Assembly (NCBI GenBank): GCA_963969495.1
Contig: OZ018329.1
Span: 146,559,502 to 146,623,501, forward strand
Length of the DNA stretch: 64,000 nucleotides
Reading direction: 5' to 3'
Source: Ceratothoa steindachneri
Lineage: Eukaryota; Arthropoda; Malacostraca; Isopoda; Cymothoidae
Every line of letters starts with the position of its first letter. Within the stretch, counting starts at the first letter, position 1. The notes beneath the pieces were generated by a model. That model had not been told where the DNA came from and searched no databases. It was given only the letters and a program-made list of their open reading frames with translations. The position numbers and the translations under genes were made by a program. Below are positions 35,807 through 47,525 of this stretch, in pieces.

Positions 35807-36869
35807 AGAAGATTAGGAAGGAAAGGACAATCCAGTCACCTGGAAACTACATACACACCTCCTCATCAACACATTATTACACCTATTTCTAATTTCAAAG
35901 GTATACTTTCGATTCTACTGCTAAATTCTACCTTCTTACACCTTAAGAACCTTTAAGGATTAGTTATTTTATCAAGAAAAGATTTTTGAAGACGATTCCC
36001 GGTTTCATCCAAATAAAGAATATTGAATTCCGCTCCAAGATTCCTTTTACCTCTGAGGAAAACTCCGATCACTTTTACCCAGCCTACGATCAAGCAAGAA
36101 TAGAGCTTTCTACTCTTTTGGTATCAGTGCCTTGCGAATACCAGGCATTCGCAGTAGAAGCAAATAGGCAGCAGCCAATGCCAAATCAAGAAACCTATTT
36201 GGCTGCCCTCAAGAGTGGTACCAAAACTCGGTAACAAATCACCCATCCTACTCAACCTATGATGTAGCTCACTTTAAGTTGAACATATGATTTTAAAATG
36301 TTAGTAAAATTGTTTTTTTATGCTTTGGTTATTTTTTGGGGGGGTTTCTTGCTTCTTTATGTCACTCATGGTTATGTTCACTTTATAATAACAAATGAGA
36401 AACTAAAATTTAAAAAATCAAATGATTGAGTGACAGATCGACCTAAAAAAAAGAGGTGGGGAATCACTTAGAACGGTAGCGCCAGTGATTACTGAAATTT
36501 CAAGGTTACCAACTGCTGCAAAATGAATGATGAAAAGTATTTAAGTATATGTGTAAGAAAGATTTTAATCATTCTAAATTCTCATTATTTTTAAGAATAG
36601 CAATTTTTAAATATGGCAAATTCCCAGAACAGTTCATGACGTTGGATAATCACGGTACGACAACTGTTGCTGCCATTATTACTACGTATCGAGGAAATCA
36701 TTTCTTTGAAAACATTCTGCTAGGCGATAGCACAAAGCTAGATTTACGTTTCCGACTCAAGTTTTGATGGCAAATCGTTGGGAATAAAAACATTCCAATA
36801 ATATGAAATTAGGTGAGGAGTTAGGTTTTTATATATCTTGTAATGTATTATCTAATTCTGTATTTTATT
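35807..36869. other. unassigned; one open frame of unknown origin
   Basis: The plus strand at 35986-36234 encodes 82 residues (YPAYDQARIELSTLLVS, NQETYLAALKSGTKTR) with a normal-looking composition but no family that I recognise. A second open stretch at 36549-36767 likewise. Either could be part of a decayed DNA transposon. Confidence 0.3.
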
Positions 36870-36904
36870 CCCAACGGCCGCGGGTCATACTTTGCCCATC
36901 CCTG
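36870..36904 (-). repeat. hAT terminal inverted repeat
   Basis: On the minus strand CAGGGATGGGCAAAGTATGA, continuing into a CCGCGGGCC core, is the classic layout of a hAT/Charlie-type terminus. The partner end was not found, so only one terminus is preserved. Confidence 0.6.
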
Positions 36905-37429
36905 GATTTACACCATCAAGTTTTCAACAACACATAATAGCACATAAAGACAAGAACAAGAAAGAACGGCAATAATGTAAAACGATTAATACGTTAATCT
37001 ACAAGTATAAACTTCGTATAAATGATCTTTTTCGATCTATAAAGCGAAAGTTATCGGCAGATAAACCATTTGGGGCACTTTTTTTTTCTACTAAATTGCT
37101 TATCTGCTGATAACTTTCGTTTTATTCATTCAAATTTGCAGAACCCTTACCAATACGTAATTTATACCAGTAGACTAACATTAATTAATTTGCGGATCCT
37201 GGGATTTCATTGGAAAAACTTATTGAAGATGTTGTGATAAAAATATAGGTGTTGTGATCTTTATGAACGATATTGTACATTAGTATTACGGAATATTTGT
37301 AGATCAGGATAAATAATGCCCGGAATAAAAGCACGACCAAGCTAAAATCGTTTATTGGCAAAACAGTCCAAACCAATCTAGGATTCTTCCTCCAAACACA
37401 ATGGAAATAGAGTATGTGAGTCCGGCTCT
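36905..37429. other. no gene; contains a short inverted repeat
   Basis: GCGAAAGTTATCGGCAGATA at about 37045 has an inverted partner at about 37102-37122, separated by about 40 bp. It could be a terminal repeat or hairpin. The remainder is AT-rich. Confidence 0.5.
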
Positions 37430-37592
37430 GTTTAAAACAGAATTGAATAGAATCATACAAACCCTGTATGGTTTCCAACGGAATGTTGTCCCATTTTTGT
37501 ATCAAAACATTATCTAATTGTTTTAGTGATGAAAGAGGTGGAAATCTAATCGTACTTTCTTCCTCTAGCAGCCAACGGCTAGCCGGACAGTA
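37430..37592 (-). pseudogene. Tc1-type transposase C-terminal fragment
   Basis: RFPPLSSLKQLDNVLIQKW followed by DNIPLETIQGLYDSI matches the last 35 or so residues of Tc1-like transposases (WxxIPxETIxxLYxSI). The upstream and downstream sequence is unrelated. Confidence 0.65.
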
Positions 37593-37667
37593 GAGATCCT
37601 CGACTGATCTCATGATTGAGATCCTCGACTGATCTCATGATTGAGATCCTCGGCTGATCTCATGATA
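37593..37667. repeat. 25-bp tandem repeat, three copies
   Basis: GAGATCCTCGACTGATCTCA, then TGATT, starts at 37593, 37618 and 37643; one base differs in the third unit. Each junction contains an ATCTCATGATTGAGAT palindrome. Confidence 0.95.
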
Positions 37668-38479
37668 TATTTGTAGGAAACAGTACAAGAAATTTTACAT
37701 TAAATAAATAAATTCCTACAATGCAAAAAGATTTTGATAGTTAAAGTGTTGAAAAAATAAAAATTATAGCTGAGAAGGGGAAGGATTTAGTTGGAGGCAA
37801 AGATACATAGAGTGGGTCCTCCTGGAGCAAGAATACGCAGGAGCTCAGCTTTTTGTTAATTTACAGCTTTTACGCTTAAATTGTACCCCCTAATAGGGTT
37901 TTTATATTTACACTAATATTGGTCTTTTGATTTATGACTTACTTCTTTACACTTGTTTAAATTTTTATTTGTTAGCTTTCATTTTAATCTAATTTCATCA
38001 CTTGGATTTCACTGACAATTTTAACATTACTTTATTATTTGTTGTCTATTATTATTGTATATATTACAGTTTGTATTTTGTTTAATGATTTTATTTAATG
38101 ATATTTACTTATATATATAGTACACTGTACACATTATGTTTTTATGATTTACCGAATTATAACTTTCAGCTCACTTCGTTTTTACACTGTTTGATACTTC
38201 TTAATTTTATTATTTCTTATAAACACTGGAACTTGCGTAGACTATACGTTATACCTTCACTTACGTAACGTGTTTAAACACTTGATTATTTGGTTTTAGC
38301 TTGATTATTTATGTGACACTTTTATCTATTCGATTAATTAACTATTTGACACTTTTATCTATTTGCTTATTTATTTACCACTTTTATCATTGTTGCTTTA
38401 TTATTTATTTAACACTTTTTCACTATGTCACTTTTTACTGTTAGCTAATTGATGATCATCATCCCGCACTTTATGGTTT
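37668..38479. other. AT-rich, no gene recognised
   Basis: It lies just 3' of the minus-strand ORF1, where an ORF2 would be expected; none is visible. T-rich with repeated CACTTTTATC and TTATTTATT words. Confidence 0.6.
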
Positions 38480-40153
38480 TTACTGTAGGTAGACTGGACC
38501 CCAGGATGTACAGGATGTACAGGATGTATCGCTGCACAGAAGGCTTTCCATTTCCTTTGGGGACCACGGCCCCTCAAAGGTCCACTTGTACTCGCCATTT
38601 ATAATGCCTGTCACTAACTGCGTTTGGTTGCTTTTTTCAGGTCTACATCCAGTAGTCCCGAAAATCTTTAATTTTAATTGTTCCCCGTCGAAAAAATGTC
38701 CTCTTTCCAGGAGATCGACTTTTTCGGTCAGGGGAACTTCGGGGTAAGATTCGTCGTCTTCGGATTCCCCATCAAGCCTCTCCTCTTCTATTTGTTTTGC
38801 TACGGGTCTGGTGTTCCTCTTCTTCTTTGGTCTCTTCTCCTTAGGGTTATTCTTCGTGTTTTCAACGCTTTCGTCTTTTTTGTTCTTGGCTCCCATCTTC
38901 TTGGTTGCTTGTTGGTTATTTTTCTTCTTATTTTTTATCTGTGGCTTTGTTGGCAGTCTCAGATTGTGTTACATCAACGAACTTGATGTTCAACACGTCT
39001 TGAGATGCTGGGTTTGGTGGGAACGACAACTTTTTCTTTATTCCGTTGTGCTGCAACATGGTGTTGAGTTCCTCCGAGAAGCAGCAGGGACGCGCAAGGT
39101 TCGCCAGGTGGGCGACTATGACCATTGTCATAATCTCCTTGCTTTCGGCCGGCAGGACTAGCTTCGGAGTCACTCTATCGGTTGCTGGTGTGACGTTGCC
39201 TGGAGTAGATGCCGCGGTGGCATAAGAGCTGCCTCGGGCCTTTTCCTCCTTTTGTAATTTTAACTTTTCTCGCTTCTTTGCGTAAATGGCATCTCATGGC
39301 CAGAGCCCGATGTTCCCCTCCGCAGTTTACGCATTTCAGTTGTTCTTTGCGGCAATCTCTCCAACCGTGGCCAGATTTAGAGCATGCCGCACAGATTTGT
39401 TCCTAAGTCGGGCAGTTTTTTGTTGCGTGGCTTTCGATGGCCAGGCAGATTTGGCAGTTCTCCAAGTAAATGTATTCTTCTGCCTCTATCGGCTCTGGGG
39501 CCACTCGCAAGTAGAAGCCCAAGAGGCCGTCCCGCAACGCTCTCTGAGCCATCTCGCTGGTGCTGAAGGTGACCTTAATCAGAGTTTTGCCGATTTTGTC
39601 GACCTTGTCTACTTTTGCTTATGTCTGTTTTGCGTTGAGTTCATCCTTTATTTCATCCGTGGAGTTATCCGCAAAGAAGGGGATTTACTCTCCTGAGGAT
39701 GACGGTGCGCCTCACAAGTAGTTCGTGGGGGGCTACCACTTCGAGCCCAATCTTGCGGAGGTTTTTTTTGCCTGGTCTGATACAAGGGCCTCCACATCCT
39801 TGTTCTTCCAACAGACGGCGGGCCACCCGTTTGGTGTCTCGATGAAATGGGTGAGCTCAATATTAAATTTTCCGAAAATCGTTTCGAACACCGATTGCCT
39901 GGTTGGCTTTTGGTTCCTCGCTATTAGACTGAGGGGGATGCGTTTGGTGTCCTGGGGGGAGGGGGGACCCATGTCCCCCTTCGGGCAAAGCTGCCCTTTC
40001 CCCTTCTGGGCCTCTCTTGCTTCTCAGGGAGGTGGATGACTTCATTCCACAACGCTCGAATATTAGATTGTCTGGTAATGGCGTTTTGTCGGTTCTTTCC
40101 CTAAACGTTTCCTCGTTTGCCAGGACCAGATGACTTTGGACACAACACAACAC
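38480..40153 (-). pseudogene. orphan I/Jockey-group ORF1 (Gag-like)
   Basis: All ORF1 blocks are present in order, but across several frames: an N-terminal region (40153-39733) with FETIFGKFNIELTHFIETPN and GWPAVCWKNKDVEALVS; three zinc knuckles at about 39450-39290 (CQICLAIESHATKNC, CAACSKSGHGWRDC, CVNCGGEHRALAMRC); a basic linker; VIVAHLANLARPCCFSEEL with KKKLSFPPNPASQDVL (39120-38980); a Lys/Glu-rich tail; and the last block YPEVPLTEKVDLLERGHFFD with GIINGEYKWTFEGPWSPKEM, ending at 38480. ORF2 does not follow. Role if intact: RNA binding and particle formation. About four frameshifts, so a dead copy. Confidence 0.8.
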
Positions 40154-40189
40154 TCTCTATTCTACTCACACACTCCAACCGATCTAACG

Positions 40190-40515
40190 GGCAAGTGTAG
40201 GGGAGTAAAACTTCCAAATTAGGAGTGGAGCCCCGAAGGTGGACCAATGCACTGTGCTCACTGACTCCGGCAGCTCCTGTAGCCGCCAAACGTACTGCTC
40301 TGCATTCCTTTGGATGACACCGTCGAGGCCGAGAAGGGGATCTTGAAGACTGGGCAACCCAGGATCTCCACACACTTCGCCCAGGCTTGCGCTCTGGAGA
40401 GGTCACTTCAGTGCGAAAGCACCGTCTTCACATGCAGCAACTGCAACAGGACCTGCCGTTCAAGGACCGGGCTGTACAGTCACAGCCGGCGCTGCAGTTC
40501 CACCACAAAATGACT
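40190..40515 (+). pseudogene. C-terminal zinc finger of a non-LTR ORF2
   Basis: The reading ACALERSLQCESTVFTCSNC, then NRTCRSRTGLYSHSRRC, is the C-terminal CxxCx(n)HxxxxC finger typical of the same non-LTR family as the endonuclease at 32.6 kb. Only the last 60-100 residues remain. It probably helps the element grip nucleic acid. A Tc1 fragment on the other strand follows from about 40560. Confidence 0.55.
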
Positions 40516-40559
40516 TCCATGGCGCAAATCTCCATTGACTTCCGAGGCAGAAAGATGCC

Positions 40560-40700
40560 AGCTAACTCTCTGCTCCAAATCTGTTCATAATGGTTCCATG
40601 ATGTTTAGACCAGGTGACTGTGCTGGCCAGTGAAGATGTTGGATTACATTTTGAGACTCCTCAAACCAAGACCGAACTTTTTCGAATGTTTACAAGTGCA
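40560..40700 (-). pseudogene. Tc1-type transposase fragment
   Basis: Reads VRSWFEESQNVIQHLHWPAQ and SPGLNIMEPL, the WPAQSPDLN block around the last catalytic acidic residue of Tc1-like transposases; the expected Asp after SP is Gly here. A stop follows directly. The C-terminal piece at 37430-37592 is from the same transposase type and strand. Confidence 0.65.
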
Positions 40701-40972
40701 TAATACGATATAACACAATTTTTGTGACTGGCCAGTAAGTGTTATTTTCCAACTCTTCTATTGTCATTATTTGTTTTAACTTTGCTTTTGTGGCTTGTAT
40801 GAAGAAATATTTACTAAATATTGAAAATTTATGAGAGGGGTATCCATTGTAGAGTTAAAAACGAAGCAAAGAATTAAATTCATACAAACTTATTGAAACT
40901 TACAAAAGAAATATATAAAAACAAGTCAAAAAGTTAGAAGTGAACAGTTTTCCTCGATTTCCGTCTGTAATA
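40701..40972. other. no gene recognised
   Basis: AT-rich spacer between the Tc1 fragment and the next coding remnant. Confidence 0.5.
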
Positions 40973-41400
40973 TTAATCCCTCTCCCGTACAAGGCCACTA
41001 ATATAGTCTTCCATCATGTTTTCATTGTATACTCCCTGGTATCTATGTTCAAATTTAATTATATCTTGATGTATATCTTGAAGGAAGCGCTTCTCTTGCT
41101 CCTCTGAGTATACTCCCATATTCTGCTTAAACTTTTCAAAATGAGCATCAAGGATGTGCACCTTCGGGAATATCCTGCATCCTATTCGGCCATAACTTTT
41201 CACTAAGTTCTCAACCATTTCCACATAATTGTTAGCTTTGTGGTTGTCCCAAAAGTTCTAACAGACCAAAACAAAACTCTTCTGGGCTTCCTTTTTAGTA
41301 AGCTTTTCAGGAAATTATGAAGCCACTACAATTTTTCTGATTTGTGATCCAACAAAGACATCAGCTTTCATCTTTCCTTTTTCGTCACTCAAAATGATGT
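40973..41400 (-). pseudogene. conserved unknown coding remnant
   Basis: With two in-frame stops removed, the minus strand reads [60 protein letters not shown], and then an open 83-residue end with SYGRIGCRIFPKVHILDAHF, NMGVYSEEQEKRFLQDI and FEHRYQGVYNENMMEDYIS, with a natural stop after GLVRERD. Proteins with this ending (SEEQGERFHQD, RYQGxxNxxMMxDY) recur in arthropod genomes as uncharacterised, apparently repeated genes. I do not know their function; a transposon-borne ORF is the likely explanation. Confidence 0.5.
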
Positions 41401-41527
41401 GCTATCCACTGAAATACAAAATACAAGGATTAAAAAGTCACCTTCAGAACAAATGAACATCACCGTTTTCATATGTAGGCGGTGTTGCCAACATGTATAA
41501 ATATACTGAATGTAACATGGTGTTCCC

Positions 41528-41740
<213 letters not shown>

Positions 41741-41836
<96 letters not shown>
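41741..41836. repeat. (TA)n microsatellite
   Basis: TA array to the right of the MITE, with two interruptions. Confidence 0.97.
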
Positions 41837-42301
41837 GGCGACTGCGAATTCAACATAAATAATTTTCTTTTCGAGTTTCTCGATTTCTCTAATATTCCGC
41901 TTTTGGTCGTTGGTTAACCCGTGTCTAAGCTCGCCAAAATTCATTACAAAAGCACTGATGAACGAAGGCAGTAAAATAACTCACTGGATAAAACGAAACA
42001 TTTATTGGCCTAACGCGTTTCGATACACTCTTGTATCATTATCAAAGAAATGTAGAAATAATATAAGGAAATAAAAATATGGCTATATATATATCGGGAT
42101 TTGAAGGTTAACAATTATACGAACATATTTATAGGGAATGGAAATTCTTAAAAACAAAGGATTAAGACTCCTTAAAGAGGCTAGTTTAAAATGGGCAAAA
42201 GATTAAGATACTCGTAGGTGGGGATTATTACTTGGCGCACGAGGACGCGAAGAAGGCAGGGTGAACTGTATGTTTGTTTGTGTATTTAATTTGGGCTGTT
42301 T

Positions 42302-42349
<48 letters not shown>

Positions 42350-43576
42350 ATAGCATGGATATATTATATGTATATCAACACAAAACAACATAGTCTTTAT
42401 TAGGACACAAGACTTTACAGCATTACCGATCCTTCCAGAGCTTGAGAAAAAGTTCTTCACTGTGTGATAATCCGTGATTTTATCCAATTGCTCGTCGAAA
42501 CATTCCTAAGAAAATCATATTTGCTGCCATCTTTTCAAGGAGCTGATGAAAGGTATTCTGTGTTTAGCAACTTCAAGCAAAGGAGGCACAGTTTTGTATT
42601 GCAAAAGTGCTACAGGATTACTGAACTCTAACGCAAACCGACGCCGTCCAGCAACAATAAGTTCAAACAGATGTAGCTTGACAAGTTCTAACAAGTATCA
42701 ACCGTACGAGTAAGTACCAAGAGACGACTGCACATTTATCATAATTTACACTGAAAAGAAATGATAATCTATATTTACCTAAAAACAACAATTTATAACC
42801 AGTAGCGACTAACGGAAGTTCTCGTTATTTTTACTAAAATCTAAGGCGGTCTCGATACTCGCTACTAAAGGAACGCTCGTTAATTAAACCATTAAATTAT
42901 CACGTTACTGCCCATCTATGCTTAGAGGGGAGTGTGAAAGGGGAAGGAAAAACAGAAAGGCAGAGACGGGAATAATAAAAGTTCTCTTGGTCATGGGCCA
43001 ACCTAATAGCCCGCCCTCACCTTCGAGAAGGCTAGTAGGAGCAGCCCGTTTGCGGATGAGAATTTCATCACAATTGAATAAGAATGAAATAAAATACAAA
43101 GGAAATAGGTTTTAAATTAAATCTGGATAAGAATTATTTAAATAAAACTACCCAGTTCGGGATGGCGCCTGGAAATACAAGAAATTACTTACATTTCTGA
43201 CGGTTTCAAAAGAACTAATTTACGTTTACAATTATTAGCACACTTGAACACATCTTTACTGGTCGACACCAGAAACGAATAACCGTGTTGTTATATATTA
43301 ACTAAATGTAACCAAAGTAATAGGTCAACTTTCAATTTCACTAAATTCTACAAACATAAACGTTAATACAATAATTTAGCTCTTTCCGGTAGAAATGACC
43401 ACAAATATAAGTATTTACATTAAAAAATGGTTGTTGGTATAGCAGTTGACCCGGTATATTATTGCTCCACAAGAGGATTACCTAGGCATTTCTCGTTTAA
43501 ATACGTACATACATACAATGGCGTAACGTGAAGTGTGAGGACAGCACAGGACGACCAATTTGAAGGGCAGCAAATA
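41837..43576. other. no gene; hairpin motif and TA array
   Basis: A small hairpin with a GAAAC-type conserved end lies at 42014-42047 (see the separate entry), and a (TA)n array lies at 42305-42343. The rest has no recognisable coding content. Confidence 0.5.
42014..42047 (-). ncRNA. hammerhead-like hairpin motif (weak)
   Basis: On the minus strand, TTGATAAT, a GATACA/TGTATC stem with AGAG loop, and CGAAAC lie in the order CUGAUGA-stem II-GAAAC of hammerhead ribozymes, but the CUGAUGA core is not matched exactly. Such motifs are known from Penelope-like and related retroelement termini. No Penelope reverse transcriptase is present here. Confidence 0.25.
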
Positions 43577-43945
43577 CTATAATTGTATCACTTTCTTGTG
43601 ATTTTGAGAAACCCTTTTGATAAAGGTTGTTTTCCCAAATTGCTGAATTTTGAAGGGGGCGCCGTTTCGTAGTTGCGCTGGCTTCCAAGCGACCACTGTG
43701 CGAAGTGTTAGTTCTAGACAGTTTGTAGACAATTTCTCGCGTGGGACATGGCGGACCTTTTTTGTATTTAGTGCTAAATTTACTTCTTTTCTGCATTCTG
43801 CAACATTTTCAAGCAACTCCAAGCTGTCCAGCATTTACGCGGATATGTTTATGTACCCACGGCTATTTAATCATATTTTGCGTTATCATAAATTGTGCTA
43901 CAGACGATAATCACGGTTCTGCGGCCATCTTGATTTGATTGTAAT
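43577..43945 (-). other. candidate first exon or 5' UTR, unknown gene
   Basis: The only stretch with host-gene-like features. On the minus strand CAAGATGGCCGCAGAACC (about 43935-43918) resembles a metazoan YY1-like start-site element and would encode a tiny upstream ORF (MAAEP). About 100 bp further an 85-residue frame opens at 43834 (MLDSLELLENVAECRKEVNL ...), acidic-helical at first and basic later. I recognise no family and no clear splice donor, so this may equally be chance. Confidence 0.2.
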
Positions 43946-44084
43946 TTGGGGTTTAAACAAAAGCATGTGACTAATGTCAACGCGTTGCTGAGTGGTTAAC
44001 AGATCTTCCGTGCACTTTGACATCGCAAGTATCACTGGGGTCAATCTTTATTATGATAGAAGCCACGTGCGATGCGATAAATAA

Positions 44085-45219
44085 GATATCTAATATAGTA
44101 ATATGGTTCTACCTCCGCGTTGCCCCTGAACAAATAGAAGCGGAAGAATTCGTTCAGTTGGAAACCTGCTTCAAATGCATGGCAGTGGAAAATCACCCAA
44201 CAAGTGAGTGTCGAGCTACCGAGGTTACATGCTCCATCTGTTCTAAACAAGGACACAGATGGAAAGAGTGTACCTCTGAAAAAACACGCTGCACAAATTG
44301 CGGAGGGGACCACAGGGCCTTGGCCATGAGGTGTCCCGTCCGCAAAGAGGCAATCAGAGCCAAGCGTGAAAAGTCCAAAAAAGAAAAGGAGGCAAAACCA
44401 AAGAACTTCGCAGAAGCAGCAGCGGCCACAAAAACAACAGCCACAGAAATAACGGCACCAAAGCTGGTGATGCCAAGTGAATGCAAATAAATAATGACCA
44501 TGGTCATCTACGCACACTTGGCAAACCTAGCTAACCCCGGCACTTTTTCCGAAGAATTAAACCAATTATTATAGAAGAACGGTATCAAGAAAAAACTTTG
44601 GTTCCCTCCCAATCCCCCTTCACAAGAAGTGCTAAAAATTCAATTTGTAGACGACCCACAGCAAAACGAAACAACCCAAGAAAAAATAAAAGAACCTGCC
44701 GACATCCAACAACAACTGAAAACCACAGAAGAAGAAGTAACTACAGAAAGTGAAGAAACAAGAGGCGAAAGCCCTCGAAAAACCCCAAAAAAGAAGAAAC
44801 AGCAAAAGAAAAAGAAGAAGACAAAACCCCAAAAGGAAGAAGAGACAGAAGAACAAGAATATATATTTCACGGGGAAGAAGGCGAGGACGATGACATTTT
44901 GGACTATCCCGGAGTACCCCTCACGGAGGAAAGAAACATCTTACTACGAGGATTCTTCTTTAACGCCGTTGACGTGGAACTCAAGGTATTCGGCGCCGCA
45001 GTGTGCAAACCCCCGAAAGGTGACCTCGAGGCCCTGATCGAAGGAATTATTCGCGGGGACTACAAATGGACCTACGAAGGACCTTGGTCGCCGAAAGAAA
45101 TAGAAGGATTATTAAAAGAAAGAACCATCTACATCCCAGACTCGTGTGTACACACCGTGAACATGACAACGTATAAAAATATAAAAAGTGATCAAAAGAC
45201 GTCCGATATCGTTCAGTGA
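44085..45219 (+). pseudogene. orphan I/Jockey-group ORF1, nearly open
   Basis: 5'-truncated ORF1 starting at WFYLRVAPEQIEAEEFVQLE (about 44105). Three well-preserved zinc knuckles: CFKCMAVENHPTSEC, CSICSKQGHRWKEC and CTNCGGDHRALAMRC (44170-44335). A basic linker and Ala-rich FAEAAAATKTTA follow; then a TAA at 44488 and a TAG at about 44572 interrupt MVIYAHLANLANP and GIKKKLWFPPNP. From 44629 the frame is open to 45219 with a long Lys/Glu-rich, coiled-coil-like tail and the final block YPGVPLTEERNILLRGFFFN, GIIRGDYKWTYEGPWSPKEI. There is no frameshift in over 1.1 kb, so decay is recent compared with other copies. No ORF2 follows. Confidence 0.85.
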
Positions 45220-46135
45220 AAAATATATGAAAGTGAATGATAGTTAATAAATACAAAATTCAGTGGTTAAATGAAAGTAAAATAAAAGCATTTAATAATC
45301 AGTTGTGAATAATCGATTAAATATAATAAGCAGTGATTCATAATGAATATACTATTTAGTAATAAATCCATAGATTAAGTGAATTAATTTAATAAACAGT
45401 GGTTAAAATGGAACAAAGTGTATAATGATGCTAAAATTCAGAGATTAAAGGAATTTAATGATAAATGAATTCAATAGTCAGTGGTTACGTTAATAGAAAT
45501 AATGGTTAAAAATAATAGGCAGTGTTTAAAATATGAATATAATATTTAGTATCAATAGCAGTAATTCCATAGATTAAAGATTAAGTGAATTAATTTAATA
45601 AACAGTGGTTAAAAAAGAAGAAAGTGTCTAATAATACTTAAATTCAGAGGTTTAAGGAATTAATGATAATGATAATTAATTTAATTTAACAAACAGTGTT
45701 CAAAAAGGATGATAATGTCTAATAATACAAAAATTCAGAGGTTAAAAGAATTAATGATAAAAACATTCAATACTCAGTAGTTACGTTAATATAAACAGTG
45801 ATGGTGTATATATTAAAACTTAATGTAATTTATGAAATATAACTCTCTGTAATGGAAAAATTTCCGAAACTGTTAAAATGTAAAATATTTGTCCTCCAGT
45901 ATGTCCTGGAGAACTAAACCCATTTAATATAGTAAGATTAAAAATAACCAAGTATATATACAATAATATGACCTCCGGTAGTACCTGGAGAACCCATTTC
46001 TTTTCTTACTAGTACTTGTGAAACTTTCTCTTCTCCGCTCAACTTTTTTCCCCACTGTTAACTATTATTTTTGTAACGTATTTTTTGTATGTGCATTTTT
46101 CTCTCAAATATGTAAAAAGAAATAAATGTAGTGGT
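45220..46135 (+). repeat. AT-rich 3' region with degenerate tandem repeats
   Basis: After the ORF1 stop come repeated blocks: TTAATTTAATAAACAGTGGT occurs at about 45385 and 45588, with related copies near 45420 and 45680, about 200 bp apart. Two similar palindromes follow, CTCCAGTATGTCCTGGAG (about 45896) and CTCCGGTAGTACCTGGAG (about 45974). AATAAA lies at about 46122. This may be the 3' UTR of the element. Confidence 0.5.
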
Positions 46136-46550
46136 CGGTTGGTTATGTAATTACTGTGAAATGAGTGCACGTGTGCATTGAGTGGACGATTATCAAATTA
46201 ACCCTCACCTGACTCTGATCCGACCTGGCATTTGAGAAACCTCCTCTGTTGATTAAACGAAACCCCTTCTTCCAGCAGCATATTCTTTTTTTGCGGGGGG
46301 GGGATTGCTTGTATTGCTTTGGATTGCTTGATTAATTGAAATGTAATGAAGTATATTATGCTAGAGAAAGCGGAGCTGTATATAGGAAGGGAAAGAAAGA
46401 AAAGGATGAATTATGGAAGCTAAATGAAGTATCTTTATAATAAGGATATTATTATAAGGATCTTCATCATCTGAATAATGATTTTTCTGAGGTTATTGTG
46501 CCGAGGAATAATGACAGTGTCTTAAAATGTAACAAAATGTAACTGAGATA
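46136..46550. other. no gene recognised
   Basis: Unassigned sequence between the ORF1 3' region and the hAT fragment. Confidence 0.45.
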
Positions 46551-47525
46551 TGAGAAAAATGTCTCGTGACAGTTTCTTCCTACCCGAGGGAATGGAATGG
46601 AGAGAAAAGGCATGCTTTTGTTGTCGGTTATTTACACAAGGGCGCAAATCAAGTTTCGCTTCTCATAAGGAGTGTAACAGGTATTGAAGTTTAAATTCAA
46701 AAGTTGAAGAGCATGAATCGAGTCAAGTATGGCGTTCACACCAAGGAAACAACTGGAAGTCAGAATTTGTCTACGTGAAACGAGTGAGAAGAAAGACAGA
46801 CAATTATTTTATCAGATTTCTGGTCAAATATAATTTTGCCTAAGACGACATTGTAAAGGAATTGAGGATAAAGACAACAATGAATGTAATGATTAAAAAA
46901 AAAACAGAGTGAGCTTTTAGAGCTAGTGGAATTTCTTTCACAATACGACCCCATCTTGAAAGAACACTTCGAATCAAGATGACTGACAAAATAACTGTGT
47001 CCTATCTATCTCCTCAGATTCAAAATGAGTTTATTGCCGTTCTTGGAGAAAATGCGAAAAAGAAAATAGTTGAACATGTTAAATGGGCAAAATATTTTGC
47101 AATGATCTTTGATACCACACAAGATTTATCTCACACGGACCAAGCCAAACGGGTGCTTTGCTAAGTTTTGATTAAAGGGACCAGGATAAATTTAGTTGAA
47201 TCGTTCGTTGATTTCATGGAAATGGAAGGAAAGACGGCGGAGTATATTTCAAATATGATTTTAGAGAAAGTTAACGAACACGAGATTAATATTGATAATT
47301 GTAGAGGATAGGATTACGAAAATGTGGCTGTGATGTCTAGCAAGCAAAATCGTGTTCGAAAGCGCATAAATGATGTTAATCCAAAAGCCGAATTCGTTTC
47401 GTGTTCGAACCATTCTCTTAATTTAGCAGGTGTCCATGTAGCTGCTGTTACCACAAATTCAAGTCCGTATTTTTTTAGATCCTTACATTATTTTTCTCTT
47501 CCACTCATGGATGGTATGAGCTAAT
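46551..47525 (+). pseudogene. hAT transposase (zf-TTF type), decayed
   Basis: Blocks in order: zinc-finger TTF-like CFCCRLFTQGRKSSFASHKE (about 46617-46676); ISFTIRPHLERTLRIK, then DKITVSYLSPQIQNEFIAVL; the first catalytic region KWAKYFAMIFDTTQDLSHTD (about 47090-47145), carrying the expected Asp; ESFVDFMEMEGKTAEYISNM; and NPKAEFVSCSNHSLNLAGVH (about 47380-47440), containing the conserved C-x2-H motif of hAT transposases. Stops at 47162 and about 47310 plus frameshifts. Cut off at about 47525 before the dimerisation domain. Confidence 0.75.

Noticed and set aside
38678..39161. Hydrophobic plus-strand frames looking like membrane proteins
   Set aside because: They are the antisense of the Lys/Glu-rich ORF1 tail on the minus strand.
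44041..44517. Cys/Phe-rich minus-strand frame
   Set aside because: Antisense of the zinc-knuckle ORF1.
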